Positions 44,394-52,978 of a DNA stretch of 64,000 nt are shown here, in pieces. The stretch comes from Elusimicrobiota bacterium (GTDB lineage: Bacteria; Elusimicrobiota; Elusimicrobia; UBA1565; UBA9628), in assembly GCA_028868375.1 (NCBI GenBank), contig JAGWUP010000004.1:1-64000 (forward strand). Reading direction: 5' to 3'. How positions within the stretch are numbered: the stretch's first letter is position 1; each line of letters begins with the position of its first letter. Both the position numbers and the translations under genes were made by a program. The notes under the pieces are model-generated. The model saw only the letters and a list, made by a program, of their open reading frames with translations, was not told where the DNA came from and searched no databases.

Positions 44394-45310
44394 GCTTGAA
44401 GCGGGGGCCGCTCGGGGCTGCGCCGGTGGAGCGCAGGTCGGAGGACCACAAGGGGACGTTCGGGCACGTCCTCGTCGTCGGCGGCAGCCGGGGCATGCTG
44501 GGCGCCCCCGTCCTGGCCGCGCGCGCGGCCCTGCGCTCGGGGGCGGGCCTGGTCACCCTGGCCGTGCCGGCCGGCCTCCAGGCGCAGGCGGCGGGCCTGG
44601 CCTGCGAGGCCCTGAGCTTGGGCCTTCCGGAGGATCGCGCGGGAGCCTTCGCAGCCTCCGCCCTTCCGGCTCTCGAGCGCGCTTGCGCCGCTCGGCGCTA
44701 CTCCGTCCTGGCCCTGGGGCCTGGCCTCTCTCTGGCGCGCGGCGCCGCGCGCCTGGCCGTGGAGGCCCTGCGCCGCATCGACCTGCCCGCTGTCATCGAC
44801 GCCGACGCCCTCAACGCCCTCTCGGCCCTCAAGCCCGCCGCCGCCGATGCGCTGTTTTCGGAGCGCCGGCAGGCCTGCGTCTTCACGCCGCATCCAGGCG
44901 AGCTGGCGCGCTGCCTGGGCCTGTCGACGGCCCGAGTCCAGGCCGACAGGCGCGGCTGCGCCCTGGCCTTGGCCCGCCGCTGGCGCGGCGTCGTCGTCCT
45001 CAAGGGCCATCGCTCGATCGTCCGCTCCTGCCGCGGGCAGGCCCTCGTCAACGACACCGGCGGCCCCGGCTTGGCCAAGGGCGGCAGCGGAGACGTGCTG
45101 ACGGGCCTGATCGCCGGGCTCTGGGCCCAGGCGCTCTCCTCGGGGCGCGTTCAAGGGGATGCCGCCTTCTGGGCCGCAGCCCTCGGCACCCGCCTCCACG
45201 GCTTGGCCGGAGAGATCGCCGAGCGCAGGCTCACGCCCTGGGCCATGACCGCCGGCGACGTCGTCCTCGCCCTGCCGGAGGCCTTCGCCGCGTCGGCCCG
45301 TCGGCGATGA
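44390..45310 (+). CDS. nnrD: ADP-dependent NAD(P)H-hydrate dehydratase
   Basis: Repairs hydrated NAD(P)H. The 306-residue ribokinase-like protein contains HKGTFGHVLVVGGSRGMLGA at the N-terminus, VIDADALNAL, FTPHPGELARCLGL, VVVLKGHRSIV and the C-terminal GGSGDVLTGLIAGL. There is no N-terminal epimerase (NnrE) domain, which is fused in many bacteria. It overlaps acpS and tsaE by ATGA. Confidence 0.9.
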   Translation: MSLKRGPLGAAPVERRSEDHKGTFGHVLVVGGSRGMLGAPVLAARAALRSGAGLVTLAVPAGLQAQAAGLACEALSLGLPEDRAGAFAASALPALERACAARRYSVLALGPGLSLARGAARLAVEALRRIDLPAVIDADALNALSALKPAAADALFSERRQACVFTPHPGELARCLGLSTARVQADRRGCALALARRWRGVVVLKGHRSIVRSCRGQALVNDTGGPGLAKGGSGDVLTGLIAGLWAQALSSGRVQGDAAFWAAALGTRLHGLAGEIAERRLTPWAMTAGDVVLALPEAFAASARRR

Positions 45311-45768
45311 GGCGCGCCTCGGCGCGCTTCGTCCCCGACGAGGCGGGGATGATCGCCCTAGGCCGGCGCCTGGGCCGGAAGCTGCGCGGCTTGGACGTCG
45401 TCTGCCTTGAGGGAGAGCTCGGCGCCGGCAAGACGACCATGACCAAGGGCATCGCCGCGGCCCTGGGCTTTCGCGGGCGGGTGGCCAGCCCCACCTTCGC
45501 CCTGGCGCGCGAGTACCGCGGCCGGCGCTGGACGATCCACCACGTCGATCTCTACCGCGTCTCGCGCCGGGAGACCGGCGACATCGGCCTGGAGGAGTTC
45601 CTGAGCGACCCCCGCGGCGTCTGCGTCATCGAATGGCCCGAGGCCGGCCTGGACTACCTCCCGAAGGATCGCCTGCTGGTCCGCTTGCGCCCCCGGCGCG
45701 GCGGCCGCCTGGTCTCGCTGCGCGGCCTGGGGCCGCGCTCCCGGCGCTTGGCGGCCGGGCTCGGCTAG
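45307..45768 (+). CDS. tsaE: tRNA threonylcarbamoyladenosine biosynthesis ATPase TsaE
   Basis: The ATPase subunit of the t6A-forming TsaB-TsaD-TsaE complex. The 153 residues contain LEGELGAGKTTMTKGIAAAL (Walker A), SPTFALAREY, HHVDLYRVS, and VIEWPEAG (Walker B region). The ATG overlaps the nnrD stop. A decayed reading frame separates it from tsaB; in many genomes the two are neighbours. TsaD is not in the window. Confidence 0.9.
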   Translation: MRRASARFVPDEAGMIALGRRLGRKLRGLDVVCLEGELGAGKTTMTKGIAAALGFRGRVASPTFALAREYRGRRWTIHHVDLYRVSRRETGDIGLEEFLSDPRGVCVIEWPEAGLDYLPKDRLLVRLRPRRGGRLVSLRGLGPRSRRLAAGLG

Positions 45769-45778
45769 GCCTTTCGGC

Positions 45779-46195
45779 CCAACCCCAGGGGGACGGAATG
45801 CCCTGCTCGAGGGCGGCGTAACGTCGATCGACCGGGCGAGGCTGTTGAACGATCTGGGCCATGTCCGGGTCCGGGCAGCGTCCTTCGAGCAGGCCAGACG
45901 GAATTTCCTCGCTGCGCGCTCCGCCCTGAAAGAGGCGCCGAGCGAACGGTTGCCCGAGCAAGAGGCCGCCTTCCAGCGGGAGCGTCGTCGCGCCGAGCAC
46001 GGCCTCCATCTCTTCGATTTAGGGCTGGACGAGAGAGCTATGAGCGTCACTGGTTTTCAGCTGGAACGCCGAGGGCGGGCATTTCGTGCTGGACGCCCTC
46101 TTCGACGGCGTCGAGGGACTCGTCTTGGCCGAGGACGGCCAAACGGCTTTGGCGAAGGCGTCGGGCCAAGAGGTCTCCCCGCGCCGTAGCGATAG
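45779..46195 (+). pseudogene. possible decayed coding remnant between tsaE and tsaB
   Basis: This 450-bp gap has no intact gene but keeps protein-like stretches on the plus strand in different frames. One frame reads ARLLNDLGHVRVRAASFEQA and onward to FLAARSALKEAP, resembling a TPR helix pair, up to about 46040. From 46050 another frame reads LVFSWNAEGGHFVLDALFDG and continues to LAEDGQTALAKASG. The 114-residue open frame at 45845-46189 joins the first part to a low-quality Arg-rich tail. I read this as a frameshifted relic; a non-coding region with chance open frames is also possible. Confidence 0.35.
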
Positions 46196-46221
46196 GCCGC
46201 GGCCCAAAATAGTACCCTGTC

Positions 46222-46797
46222 ATGGCCATGGGCAACATTCTCGCCGTCGACACGACGGGTGAGGCCTTCAGCGCCGCGCTCCAGGCCGGCCGCAGGGTCG
46301 TCTCCGTCCATCGGGTCTACGCGCGGCCTCACGACGAGACGCTGCTGCCGGCGGTGGATCGCTTGCTGCGGCGCGCGGGGCTCTCGATGGAGGAGCTCGA
46401 CGCGATCGCGGCCGCCAGCGGGCCGGGGCGCTTCACCGGCATTCGCATCGGCATGGCCTACGCGGCGGTGGCGGCGCTCTGCCTGGGCAAGCCGGCCCTG
46501 GCGGTGACGCGCTTCGAGGCCTTGGCCTTCGACAGGAAGGAGGAGCGCTTCTGCGTCGTTCTCGAGGCCTTCCGGGGGGAGAAGTACTATCAATTCTTCA
46601 AGAAGGGCCGGCCGGAGGGGCCGCCGGTCTGGGCGCGGGAACTGCCCCGCCTGGACGTGCCCGTCGTGACCGGCGAGCCGACGGCCGCGCGGCTATTGGG
46701 GCCGGCGCAGCGCCAGTTGGCCACTCGGCCGCGGGCCTTCCAACCCCTGTATCTCAAGCCAGCGGGCTATGAACGTCCGGCGCGCCCGGTCCGCTGA
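46222..46797 (+). CDS. tsaB: tRNA threonylcarbamoyladenosine biosynthesis protein TsaB
   Basis: The non-catalytic partner that holds TsaD in the t6A machinery. The 191 residues begin with ILAVDTTGEAFSAAL (ASKHA-fold first strand). ASGPGRFTGIRIGMAYA is the family signature (usually GPGSFTGLRIG), and FQPLYLKPAGY ends it. The start is the ATG at 46222 or the second one at 46228. A weak -10-like TAGTAC lies 6 nt upstream. rimI begins inside its end. Confidence 0.88.
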   Translation: MAMGNILAVDTTGEAFSAALQAGRRVVSVHRVYARPHDETLLPAVDRLLRRAGLSMEELDAIAAASGPGRFTGIRIGMAYAAVAALCLGKPALAVTRFEALAFDRKEERFCVVLEAFRGEKYYQFFKKGRPEGPPVWARELPRLDVPVVTGEPTAARLLGPAQRQLATRPRAFQPLYLKPAGYERPARPVR

Positions 46798-47191
46798 CTT
46801 GGGCGGCGTCGCGGCCATCGAGGCCTCGCAGGCCGCGGCGGCGGGCTGGAGCCTGCGGCAGTTCGAGGCGGAGCTGGAGGTCGAGTCCTCCGTCTTCTTG
46901 GTCGCCGAGGAGGCCGGCCGGCTGCTGGGCTTCGCCGTCGCGCGCCGGCATCCGCCGCGGCTCGAGCTTTTGGACATCGCCGTCTCCTCCACGCGCCGCG
47001 GCGTCGGGCGCGCCCTCCTGGAGGGCTTGCGCGCGCAAGCGGCCGGCTGCGCCCGCTTGACGCTGGAGGTCTCCGAGCGCAACGCATCGGCGCTGGCCTT
47101 CTACCGCGCCTGCGGCTTTCGCGTTGTGGGGCGAAGGCCCAAGTTCTATAATGACGGGGCCGGCGCGGTCCTGATGGATCTTTTTAGATGA
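46769..47191 (+). CDS. rimI: ribosomal-protein-alanine N-acetyltransferase-like (RimI, GNAT)
   Basis: A GNAT acetyltransferase of 140 residues: VRRARSADLGGVAAIE start, LELLDIAVSSTRRGVGRALL (acetyl-CoA loop, usually RRGIG) and RLTLEVSERNASALAFYRACGF near the end. RimI acetylates the N-terminus of ribosomal protein S18; other targets occur. The order tsaB-rimI is very common, and here they overlap by 29 nt. The stop overlaps the TPR gene (ATGA). Confidence 0.83.
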   Translation: MNVRRARSADLGGVAAIEASQAAAAGWSLRQFEAELEVESSVFLVAEEAGRLLGFAVARRHPPRLELLDIAVSSTRRGVGRALLEGLRAQAAGCARLTLEVSERNASALAFYRACGFRVVGRRPKFYNDGAGAVLMDLFR

Positions 47192-49308
47192 TCCTGCATC
47201 TCTTGCTGGCGTCCCTTTGCGTTGCGGCCGAGCCGAAAGCGGCCGAGCGGGAGTTTCTGCGGGGCCAGTTGCTCGAGCGCCGGGGGGACGCCGCGGCGGC
47301 CCTGCGGGCCTACGAGAGCGCGCTCAAGGCCGACCCGAGCTCAGCCGTCATCAACAGCGACGCCGCCACCCTGGCCTTGGCGCAGGGAGACGGACGGACG
47401 GCTCTCGAGCACGCCCGGCGGGCGGTGGCGCTGCGGCCGGCGGACGCCGCCTCCCTGGTCTTGCTGGGAAGAGTCCAGTGGTCTCTTGGCGACGTCGCCG
47501 CGGCCCAAAAGTCCTTTGAGGCTGCCCTGCGACTCAAACCCGGCTCGGCGGAGGCGACCTACGCCCTGGCGGGCCTATTGGCCGATGAGAACCATCCGGA
47601 CAAGGCCCTGCGCCTGCTCAAGCGCTTCATCGCAAGCCACGAGTCGCAGGCGGCGCAGGCGCGCCTGGAGCTGGCCAAGCTGGAGCTGCAATTGGACCGG
47701 GTCAAGGACGCGGAGCGGGAGCTGAAAGCCTCCATCGCGGCCAGCCCCGAGGGCCAGGAGCTGCCCGCGCGCTATGCCCTGGGCGAGGCCTACGAGGTCG
47801 AGCGCGACACGGAGGCGGCGCTGGCCCAGTACATCGCCCTCTCGCGCCTGGAGCCCGAGAACGCGGGGCTGCTCACGCATATCGCCGAGCTCGAGCTGTC
47901 CAAGGACGACTGGGACGGCGCGCGGGGTTTTCTGCTGCGGGCCAAGGCCGTTCGCAGGGATGACCCGGAGGCCAACCACTGGCTGGCCCTCGACGCCGAG
48001 CGCAGGCGGGACTGGAGCGCCGCCGCCTCCTACGTCCGCGACAGCGCGGCGCTGGAGGACGACCCCGCCTTGAGCCTGCGCCTGAGCTACTACCTCAGCC
48101 AAGCGGGGCGGACGGACCAGGCCGTCGCGGCGCTGGAATCGGCGCGCCGGCGCTGGCCGGAGAACGACCAGATCATGTATTTCCTGGCCCTGGGCTACGA
48201 CGACGCGGGGCGATCGCGCGAGGCGATCGTCCTGCTGCGTCGGGTCGTCGCCCTCAAGCCCGACTGGCGCGACGCGCGCTACGAGCTGGGCATGCTCCTG
48301 GAGCGGACCGGCGACATCAAGGACGCGGAGCGGCAATTCCGCGTCCTGCTGGGCCAGCATCCGGACGACGCCTCCGCGCTCAATTACCTGGGCTATTCCC
48401 TGGCCGACCGGGGGCTGCAGTTGGAGCAGGCCGAGTCCTACATCGGCCGAGCCTTGGCGCTGGATCCCTCCAACGGCGCCTACCTCGACTCCCTGGGCTG
48501 GGTCCACTACAAGCTGGGCCGCTCCAGCGAGGCCGTCTCCGATCTCGAGAAGGCCGTGGCGGCGATGCCGTATGATCCGACGGTCTGGAACCATCTTGGG
48601 GACGCGCGGCTTGAGGCGGCAGACCCCCATCTGGCCTGGCTGGCCTGGAAGCGCTCCGAGTCCCTGGGCGCCTCCGCGGGCATGCCCGCCAAGATTTCCC
48701 GCCTGGAGCGCGGCTTCTCCTCGGAGCAGCTCGGCGGCTACATGCTGGAGTACCTGCGTCTGACCCAAGGCGGCGTGGCGAAAATGACGGGGCTCTGCGA
48801 CCTGGACGGGGCGATTCTGGGCCATGCCTTCTCCTACCGCTGCCTGGTCACCTTCCGCGCCCCGGACGATCTCGGCGTCGACCTGCTGGGCCCGCTGATG
48901 TCCCCGCTCTTCCATGTCCAGCTTTCCAGCGGGGGCTTTGCGATGGATCCCCTGCGGCTGCCCGGGCTCGACGAGGCCGCCGTCTCCGCAAGCGCTCGCG
49001 CCGCCTTCGGCTTGATCCGGGACTACTTGGCCGGGCGTTTCTTCGACTCGGCGCGGACGGTCTACAAGCGAGGCTGGTTTCACGGTCCCCGGGTGCGCAG
49101 CGCCCTCGCCTGCTTGACGATGGATCGGGAATCCACGCGCGTCGAGAAGATCGAGCCGAGCTCCTCCGGCGATGTCCTGCTGTTGAGCGATTTTTGGCTC
49201 GTCAAGGGGCGGTTGGGGCCGCGGCTGCTTGAGGTGCGCGGCAAGGGCTTCACGTTGTCGCTGCGCTTGGTCGACGTGAAGTTCCAGCTCGAGGTGCCGT
49301 CGCGATGA
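47188..49308 (+). CDS. exported TPR-repeat protein with LolB-like C-terminal domain
   Basis: A 706-residue protein. The short signal peptide (MILHLLLASLCVAAEP) is followed by about a dozen tetratricopeptide repeats over residues 20-520, for example ALRAYESALKADPSS, AQKSFEAALRLKPGS and AESYIGRALALDPSNG. The last 190 residues look like an antiparallel-beta LolB/DUF4292-type domain (HAFSYRCLVTFRAPDDLGVD). A periplasmic or outer-membrane scaffold, or a lipoprotein-handling role, is possible. It is coupled to rimI and to ispE by ATGA overlaps. Confidence 0.72.
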   Translation: MILHLLLASLCVAAEPKAAEREFLRGQLLERRGDAAAALRAYESALKADPSSAVINSDAATLALAQGDGRTALEHARRAVALRPADAASLVLLGRVQWSLGDVAAAQKSFEAALRLKPGSAEATYALAGLLADENHPDKALRLLKRFIASHESQAAQARLELAKLELQLDRVKDAERELKASIAASPEGQELPARYALGEAYEVERDTEAALAQYIALSRLEPENAGLLTHIAELELSKDDWDGARGFLLRAKAVRRDDPEANHWLALDAERRRDWSAAASYVRDSAALEDDPALSLRLSYYLSQAGRTDQAVAALESARRRWPENDQIMYFLALGYDDAGRSREAIVLLRRVVALKPDWRDARYELGMLLERTGDIKDAERQFRVLLGQHPDDASALNYLGYSLADRGLQLEQAESYIGRALALDPSNGAYLDSLGWVHYKLGRSSEAVSDLEKAVAAMPYDPTVWNHLGDARLEAADPHLAWLAWKRSESLGASAGMPAKISRLERGFSSEQLGGYMLEYLRLTQGGVAKMTGLCDLDGAILGHAFSYRCLVTFRAPDDLGVDLLGPLMSPLFHVQLSSGGFAMDPLRLPGLDEAAVSASARAAFGLIRDYLAGRFFDSARTVYKRGWFHGPRVRSALACLTMDRESTRVEKIEPSSSGDVLLLSDFWLVKGRLGPRLLEVRGKGFTLSLRLVDVKFQLEVPSR

Positions 49309-50192
49309 GGAGGCTGAGCGTTCAATGCCCCGCCAAGGTCAACCTGTTTCTCGAGGCGACCGGGCGGCGCCGGGACGGCCTTCACCTGCTCTCGACGCTG
49401 TTCGCGAAGATCAACCTCTACGACGTCCTCGAGCTGCAGGCCGACGAGTCGGGGCAAATCAAGCTCGAGGTGGAGGGCGCGGACATCGGCGCCGGCGAGG
49501 ATAACCTGGCGCTGCGCGCCGCGCGCGCCTTCTACAGGACGTTCCGGATCGGGCGAGGCGTCTCCATCCGGCTGACCAAGCGCATCCCCGTCGGCGCCGG
49601 GCTGGGCGGCGGCTCCTCGGACGCGGCCGGCATGCTGCTGGGGCTGCCGAAGCTTTTCGATCTGGAGCTGACCGGGCCGCGCAAGCGGGCGCTGCGCCGG
49701 ATCGCGGCCGGCCTGGGCGCCGACGTGCCCTTCTTCCTGCATCCCGCCCCCTTTTGCCTGGGGACCGGAATCGGGGAGCGGCTTAAGCCGCTGGCCTTCG
49801 AGCGCTCCCTGCCCTACATGCTGCTGGCCTATCCCGGCCTCCATATTTCGACCGCTCAGGCCTACAAGAGCCTTCCGGCCGCCCCCCGCCGGGACGTGTT
49901 GACAAGGCTATCCCAGCTTGATAAACTGCTCGCCAGCCTCGGAAACGGGCGCCCCGTCGAGGATTGGGCGCCTTTGCTCTTTAATCGGCTGGAGCAGGCC
50001 GGGCTGCCGGAGTTGGCCCAGGTCGGGCAGGCGCGGCGCATCCTGGAGCGCCTGGGCGTTCTGGGCGCGCGCATGTCCGGCTCCGGATCGTCGGTGTTCG
50101 GCTTCGTGAGATCGCATGCGGAGGGCGAGCGGCTGCTCAAAAGGCTGCAGGCCTATCCGTGGAAAGTTTTCTTGACCAGCTGTCAGGGCTAG
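49305..50192 (+). CDS. ispE: 4-diphosphocytidyl-2-C-methyl-D-erythritol kinase
   Basis: Phosphorylates CDP-ME in the MEP isoprenoid pathway. The 295-residue GHMP kinase has CPAKVNLFLEATGRRRDGLH, the ATP loop PVGAGLGGGSSDAAGML, and GARMSGSGSSVFGF near the end. The ATG overlaps the TPR gene stop. It precedes spoVG, glmU, prs, rplY and pth in the order known from Bacillus and relatives. Confidence 0.94.
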   Translation: MRRLSVQCPAKVNLFLEATGRRRDGLHLLSTLFAKINLYDVLELQADESGQIKLEVEGADIGAGEDNLALRAARAFYRTFRIGRGVSIRLTKRIPVGAGLGGGSSDAAGMLLGLPKLFDLELTGPRKRALRRIAAGLGADVPFFLHPAPFCLGTGIGERLKPLAFERSLPYMLLAYPGLHISTAQAYKSLPAAPRRDVLTRLSQLDKLLASLGNGRPVEDWAPLLFNRLEQAGLPELAQVGQARRILERLGVLGARMSGSGSSVFGFVRSHAEGERLLKRLQAYPWKVFLTSCQG

Positions 50193-50204
50193 TACGGCAA
50201 CTAA

Positions 50205-50492
50205 GTGGAGATCACCGAAGTCCGCGTTCATCTGCGCAACGAAGACAAGCTGAAGGCCTTCGCCACGGTGACCTTCGACCATTGCTTCGTCGTTCGAAAC
50301 ATGAAGATCATATCGAGCAACAAGGGCCTGATCCTGTGCATGCCTTCGCGCAAGCTGCCTGACGGCAGCTACAAGGACATCGCGCATCCGATCAATATGG
50401 ATTTCCGCAAGGTCCTGGAAGACAAGGTCATCGCTTGCTACCAGAACGAGGTCCGCAAGGCGGGCAAGCCCGGCGAGGGCAAGCCGCAATGA
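50205..50492 (+). CDS. spoVG: SpoVG-family RNA/DNA-binding regulator
   Basis: A 95-residue protein. EITEVRVHLRNEDKLKAFA, VRNMKIISSNKGLILCMPSR and YKDIAHPINMDFRKVLEDKV are the conserved blocks of SpoVG, a small nucleic-acid-binding regulator found far beyond spore formers. The start is a GTG with no clear ribosome site, 12 nt after ispE. tRNA-Gln begins 5 nt after its stop codon. Confidence 0.92.
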   Translation: MEITEVRVHLRNEDKLKAFATVTFDHCFVVRNMKIISSNKGLILCMPSRKLPDGSYKDIAHPINMDFRKVLEDKVIACYQNEVRKAGKPGEGKPQ

Positions 50493-50497
50493 CTTTC

Positions 50498-50568
50498 TCC
50501 CAGGTGGTGTAATGGTAACACAGCGGACTTTGAATCCGTTATTCCTGGTTCGAGTCCAGGCCTGGGAA
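50498..50568 (+). tRNA. tRNA-Gln (UUG anticodon)
   Basis: A cloverleaf of 71 nt. The acceptor stem is TCCCAGG with CCTGGGA. The D arm is followed by the anticodon stem GCGGA/TCCGT with loop CTTTGAA, giving anticodon TTG. The T arm is CCTGG TTCGAGT CCAGG. The 3' CCA is not encoded. It lies 5 nt after spoVG and 7 nt before the glmU ATG, so it must be cut out of the operon transcript. Confidence 0.95.
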
Positions 50569-50575
50569 TTCTAAC

Positions 50576-51967
50576 ATGACCCATCATAGAGGCAAGGAGA
50601 CGAAAAACCTGGGGGTGCTGATCCTCGCCGCCGGGGAGGGCACCCGCATGGAGTCCTCCCTGCCCAAGGTCCTGCACCAGGTCGGCGGCCGCCCGATGCT
50701 GTTCTACACCCTGCGCCTGGCCAACGCCCTGAAGCCGCAGGCCATCGGCGTCGTGGTCGGCCACGAGGCCGATCGCGTCAAGGCGGCGGTCGACGGGATG
50801 GTCAAGGAGTGCGGGGTCAACCGGCCGGTCCAATTCATCCATCAGAAGAAGGCCCTGGGCTCCGGCAACGCCGTGCTCGAGTCCGTTCCGTTTTTAAAGC
50901 GCTTCAAGACGGTGGTCGTGCTCTGCGGCGACACCCCGCTTTTGACCTACGAGAGCATCTACGCCCTCGTCCACAGCCACGAAGGGCAAAAGGGCCAGGT
51001 GACGCTGCTGACCGCGCGGCTGGCCAACCCGAAGGGCTACGGGCGCATCGTGCGCAGCCCGCTGGGAGAGGTGCAGCGCATCGTCGAGGAGTCCGTGGGC
51101 TCGCCCAGGGAGTTGACGATCAACGAGATCAACTCCGGGGCCTACTGCTTCGAGCTCGACGCGCTGATGCAGGGCCTCAAGGAGATCGGCCAGAAGGGCC
51201 CCAAGAAGGAGCACTTCCTCACCGACATCCTCGAGATCATCCGCGCCCGCGGCGGCAAGGTCAACGCCTACGTCAGCCAGGTTCCGGAGGAGGTCCTCGG
51301 CGTCAACTCGCGCATACAGCTTGCCGCGGCCGAGCGGATCACCAACCGGCGCATGCTCGAGCGGCTGATGCTCTCCGGCGTGACCATCCTCGATCCCCAC
51401 TCGACCCACGTCGACGCCGACGTCGAGATCGGCCAGGATTCCGTGATCTATCCCTCGACGATCCTGCGCGGCAAGACCAAGATCGGCAGGATGTGCCGCA
51501 TCGGCCCCTTCACCTACATGTACGACGCCCAGATCGGCAACGAATGCGAGATACGCATCTCCCAGCTCGACACCTGCCGGGTGCTCGAGAAAAGCCAGAT
51601 CGGCCCCTTCTCCAACATCCGCCCGGAGTCCGTGATCGGTCCGCGCGCCCGCGTCGGGAACTTCACCGAGATCAAGGCCTCGCGCGTCGGCTTCGGCACC
51701 AAGGTCAACCACCTCTCCTACATCGGCGACGCCGAGATCTACGAGGACGTCAACATCGGCGCGGGGACCATCACCTGCAACTACGACGGCAAGGCCAAGC
51801 ACAAGACGACGATCGGGGCGAAGGCCTTCGTGGGCTCCAACGTCAATTTGATCGCGCCGGTCAAGATCGGCCGCGGCGCCAAGATCGCCGCCGGCTCGAC
51901 CGTCACCGAGGACGTGCCCGACCAGGCGCTGGCCATCGCGCGGGCCAGGCAGGTGAACAAGACCTGA
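50576..51967 (+). CDS. glmU: bifunctional GlcNAc-1-P uridyltransferase / GlcN-1-P acetyltransferase
   Basis: Makes UDP-GlcNAc from glucosamine-1-phosphate. The uridyltransferase half has LGVLILAAGEGTRM, LPKVLHQVGGRPM, QKKALGSGNAV and VLCGDTPLL. From about residue 260 left-handed beta-helix repeats carry the acetyltransferase, with GPFSNIRPESVIG, VGNFTEIKASR and GAGTITCNYDGKAKH. It has 463 residues. The ATG is 7 nt after tRNA-Gln with no Shine-Dalgarno sequence. AAGGAG occurs at codons 6-7, so a start nearer LGVLIL is possible. It supplies PseB and peptidoglycan. Confidence 0.94.
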   Translation: MTHHRGKETKNLGVLILAAGEGTRMESSLPKVLHQVGGRPMLFYTLRLANALKPQAIGVVVGHEADRVKAAVDGMVKECGVNRPVQFIHQKKALGSGNAVLESVPFLKRFKTVVVLCGDTPLLTYESIYALVHSHEGQKGQVTLLTARLANPKGYGRIVRSPLGEVQRIVEESVGSPRELTINEINSGAYCFELDALMQGLKEIGQKGPKKEHFLTDILEIIRARGGKVNAYVSQVPEEVLGVNSRIQLAAAERITNRRMLERLMLSGVTILDPHSTHVDADVEIGQDSVIYPSTILRGKTKIGRMCRIGPFTYMYDAQIGNECEIRISQLDTCRVLEKSQIGPFSNIRPESVIGPRARVGNFTEIKASRVGFGTKVNHLSYIGDAEIYEDVNIGAGTITCNYDGKAKHKTTIGAKAFVGSNVNLIAPVKIGRGAKIAAGSTVTEDVPDQALAIARARQVNKT

Positions 51968-52965
51968 TGGCCAAGTCCGCGGAGACGGTCAAGCCGAAGC
52001 AGGACGACCGGTTCATCGCCGGAGTCCGCATGTTCCAGCACCTAAAGATATTCTCCGGCAACGCCAACCGCCCCTTGGCCGAGGACATCGCCAAGTACCT
52101 CGGCAGCGGCCTGGGGGCGGCCACCGTGGGGCGCTTCGCCGACGGCGAGATCAACGTCCAGATCGACGAGAACGTGCGCGGCTGCGACTGCTACGTCGTG
52201 CAGCCGACCTGCCGTCCCGTCAACGAGAACTTGGTCGAGCTTCTGATCATGATCGACGCCCTGCGGCGGGCCTCGGCGGGGCGCATCACGGCGGTGGTGC
52301 CTTATTTCGGCTACGCCCGCGCCGACCGAAAGACCGCCCCGCGCGTGCCGATCAGCTCCAAGCTGGTCGCCAATCTGATCACCACCTCCGGCGCCAACCG
52401 GGTCATCACCATGGACCTGCACGCGGCCCAGATCCAGGGTTTCTTCGACATCCCCGTCGACCATCTCTACGCCGCGCCGATCATACTCGACTACATCCGC
52501 GGCAAGCAGCTCAAGAACCTGGCCGTCGTCTCTCCCGACGTCGGCGGCGTGGAGCGCGCGCGCGCCTTCGCCAAGCGGATGAACGCCCAGCTCGTCATCA
52601 TCGACAAGCGGCGGCCCCGGCCCAACGAGGCCTCCGTCTACAACATCATCGGCGAGGTCAAGGGCAGGAACTGCCTGATCCTCGACGACATGGTCGACAC
52701 CGGCGGCACCTTGACGAAGGTCGCGGGCAAGATCCGCGAGGCGGGAGCCCTGCGGGTCTACGCGGCCTGCGTTCACGCCGTGCTCTCCGGAGCGGCCAGG
52801 GACTTAGTCGAGAAATCGGCCCTGGAGGAGATGATCCTCACCGACTCGATCCCGGTGCACGCCTTGGCCGGCGGCAAGATCACGGTTCTCTCGATCGCGG
52901 CCTTGATGGGGGAAGCGATCGCCCGCAATCATCAGGGCAAGTCTATCAGCGCTTTATTCGTTTAA
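51967..52965 (+). CDS. prs: ribose-phosphate pyrophosphokinase
   Basis: Makes PRPP from ribose-5-phosphate and ATP. The 332-residue protein has FSGNANRPLAEDIAKYLG, RFADGEINVQIDENVRG, PYFGYARADRKTAPRVPIS, the MDLHAAQIQGFFDIPVDHL block, VSPDVGGVERARAFAK, and the PRPP loop LILDDMVDTGGTL. The N-terminus has about 24 residues more than usual (SAETVKPKQDDRFIAG), so a later start cannot be excluded. The start shares 1 nt with the glmU stop (TGATG). Confidence 0.95.
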   Translation: MAKSAETVKPKQDDRFIAGVRMFQHLKIFSGNANRPLAEDIAKYLGSGLGAATVGRFADGEINVQIDENVRGCDCYVVQPTCRPVNENLVELLIMIDALRRASAGRITAVVPYFGYARADRKTAPRVPISSKLVANLITTSGANRVITMDLHAAQIQGFFDIPVDHLYAAPIILDYIRGKQLKNLAVVSPDVGGVERARAFAKRMNAQLVIIDKRRPRPNEASVYNIIGEVKGRNCLILDDMVDTGGTLTKVAGKIREAGALRVYAACVHAVLSGAARDLVEKSALEEMILTDSIPVHALAGGKITVLSIAALMGEAIARNHQGKSISALFV

Positions 52966-52978
52966 CTAGGAGTTAGCC

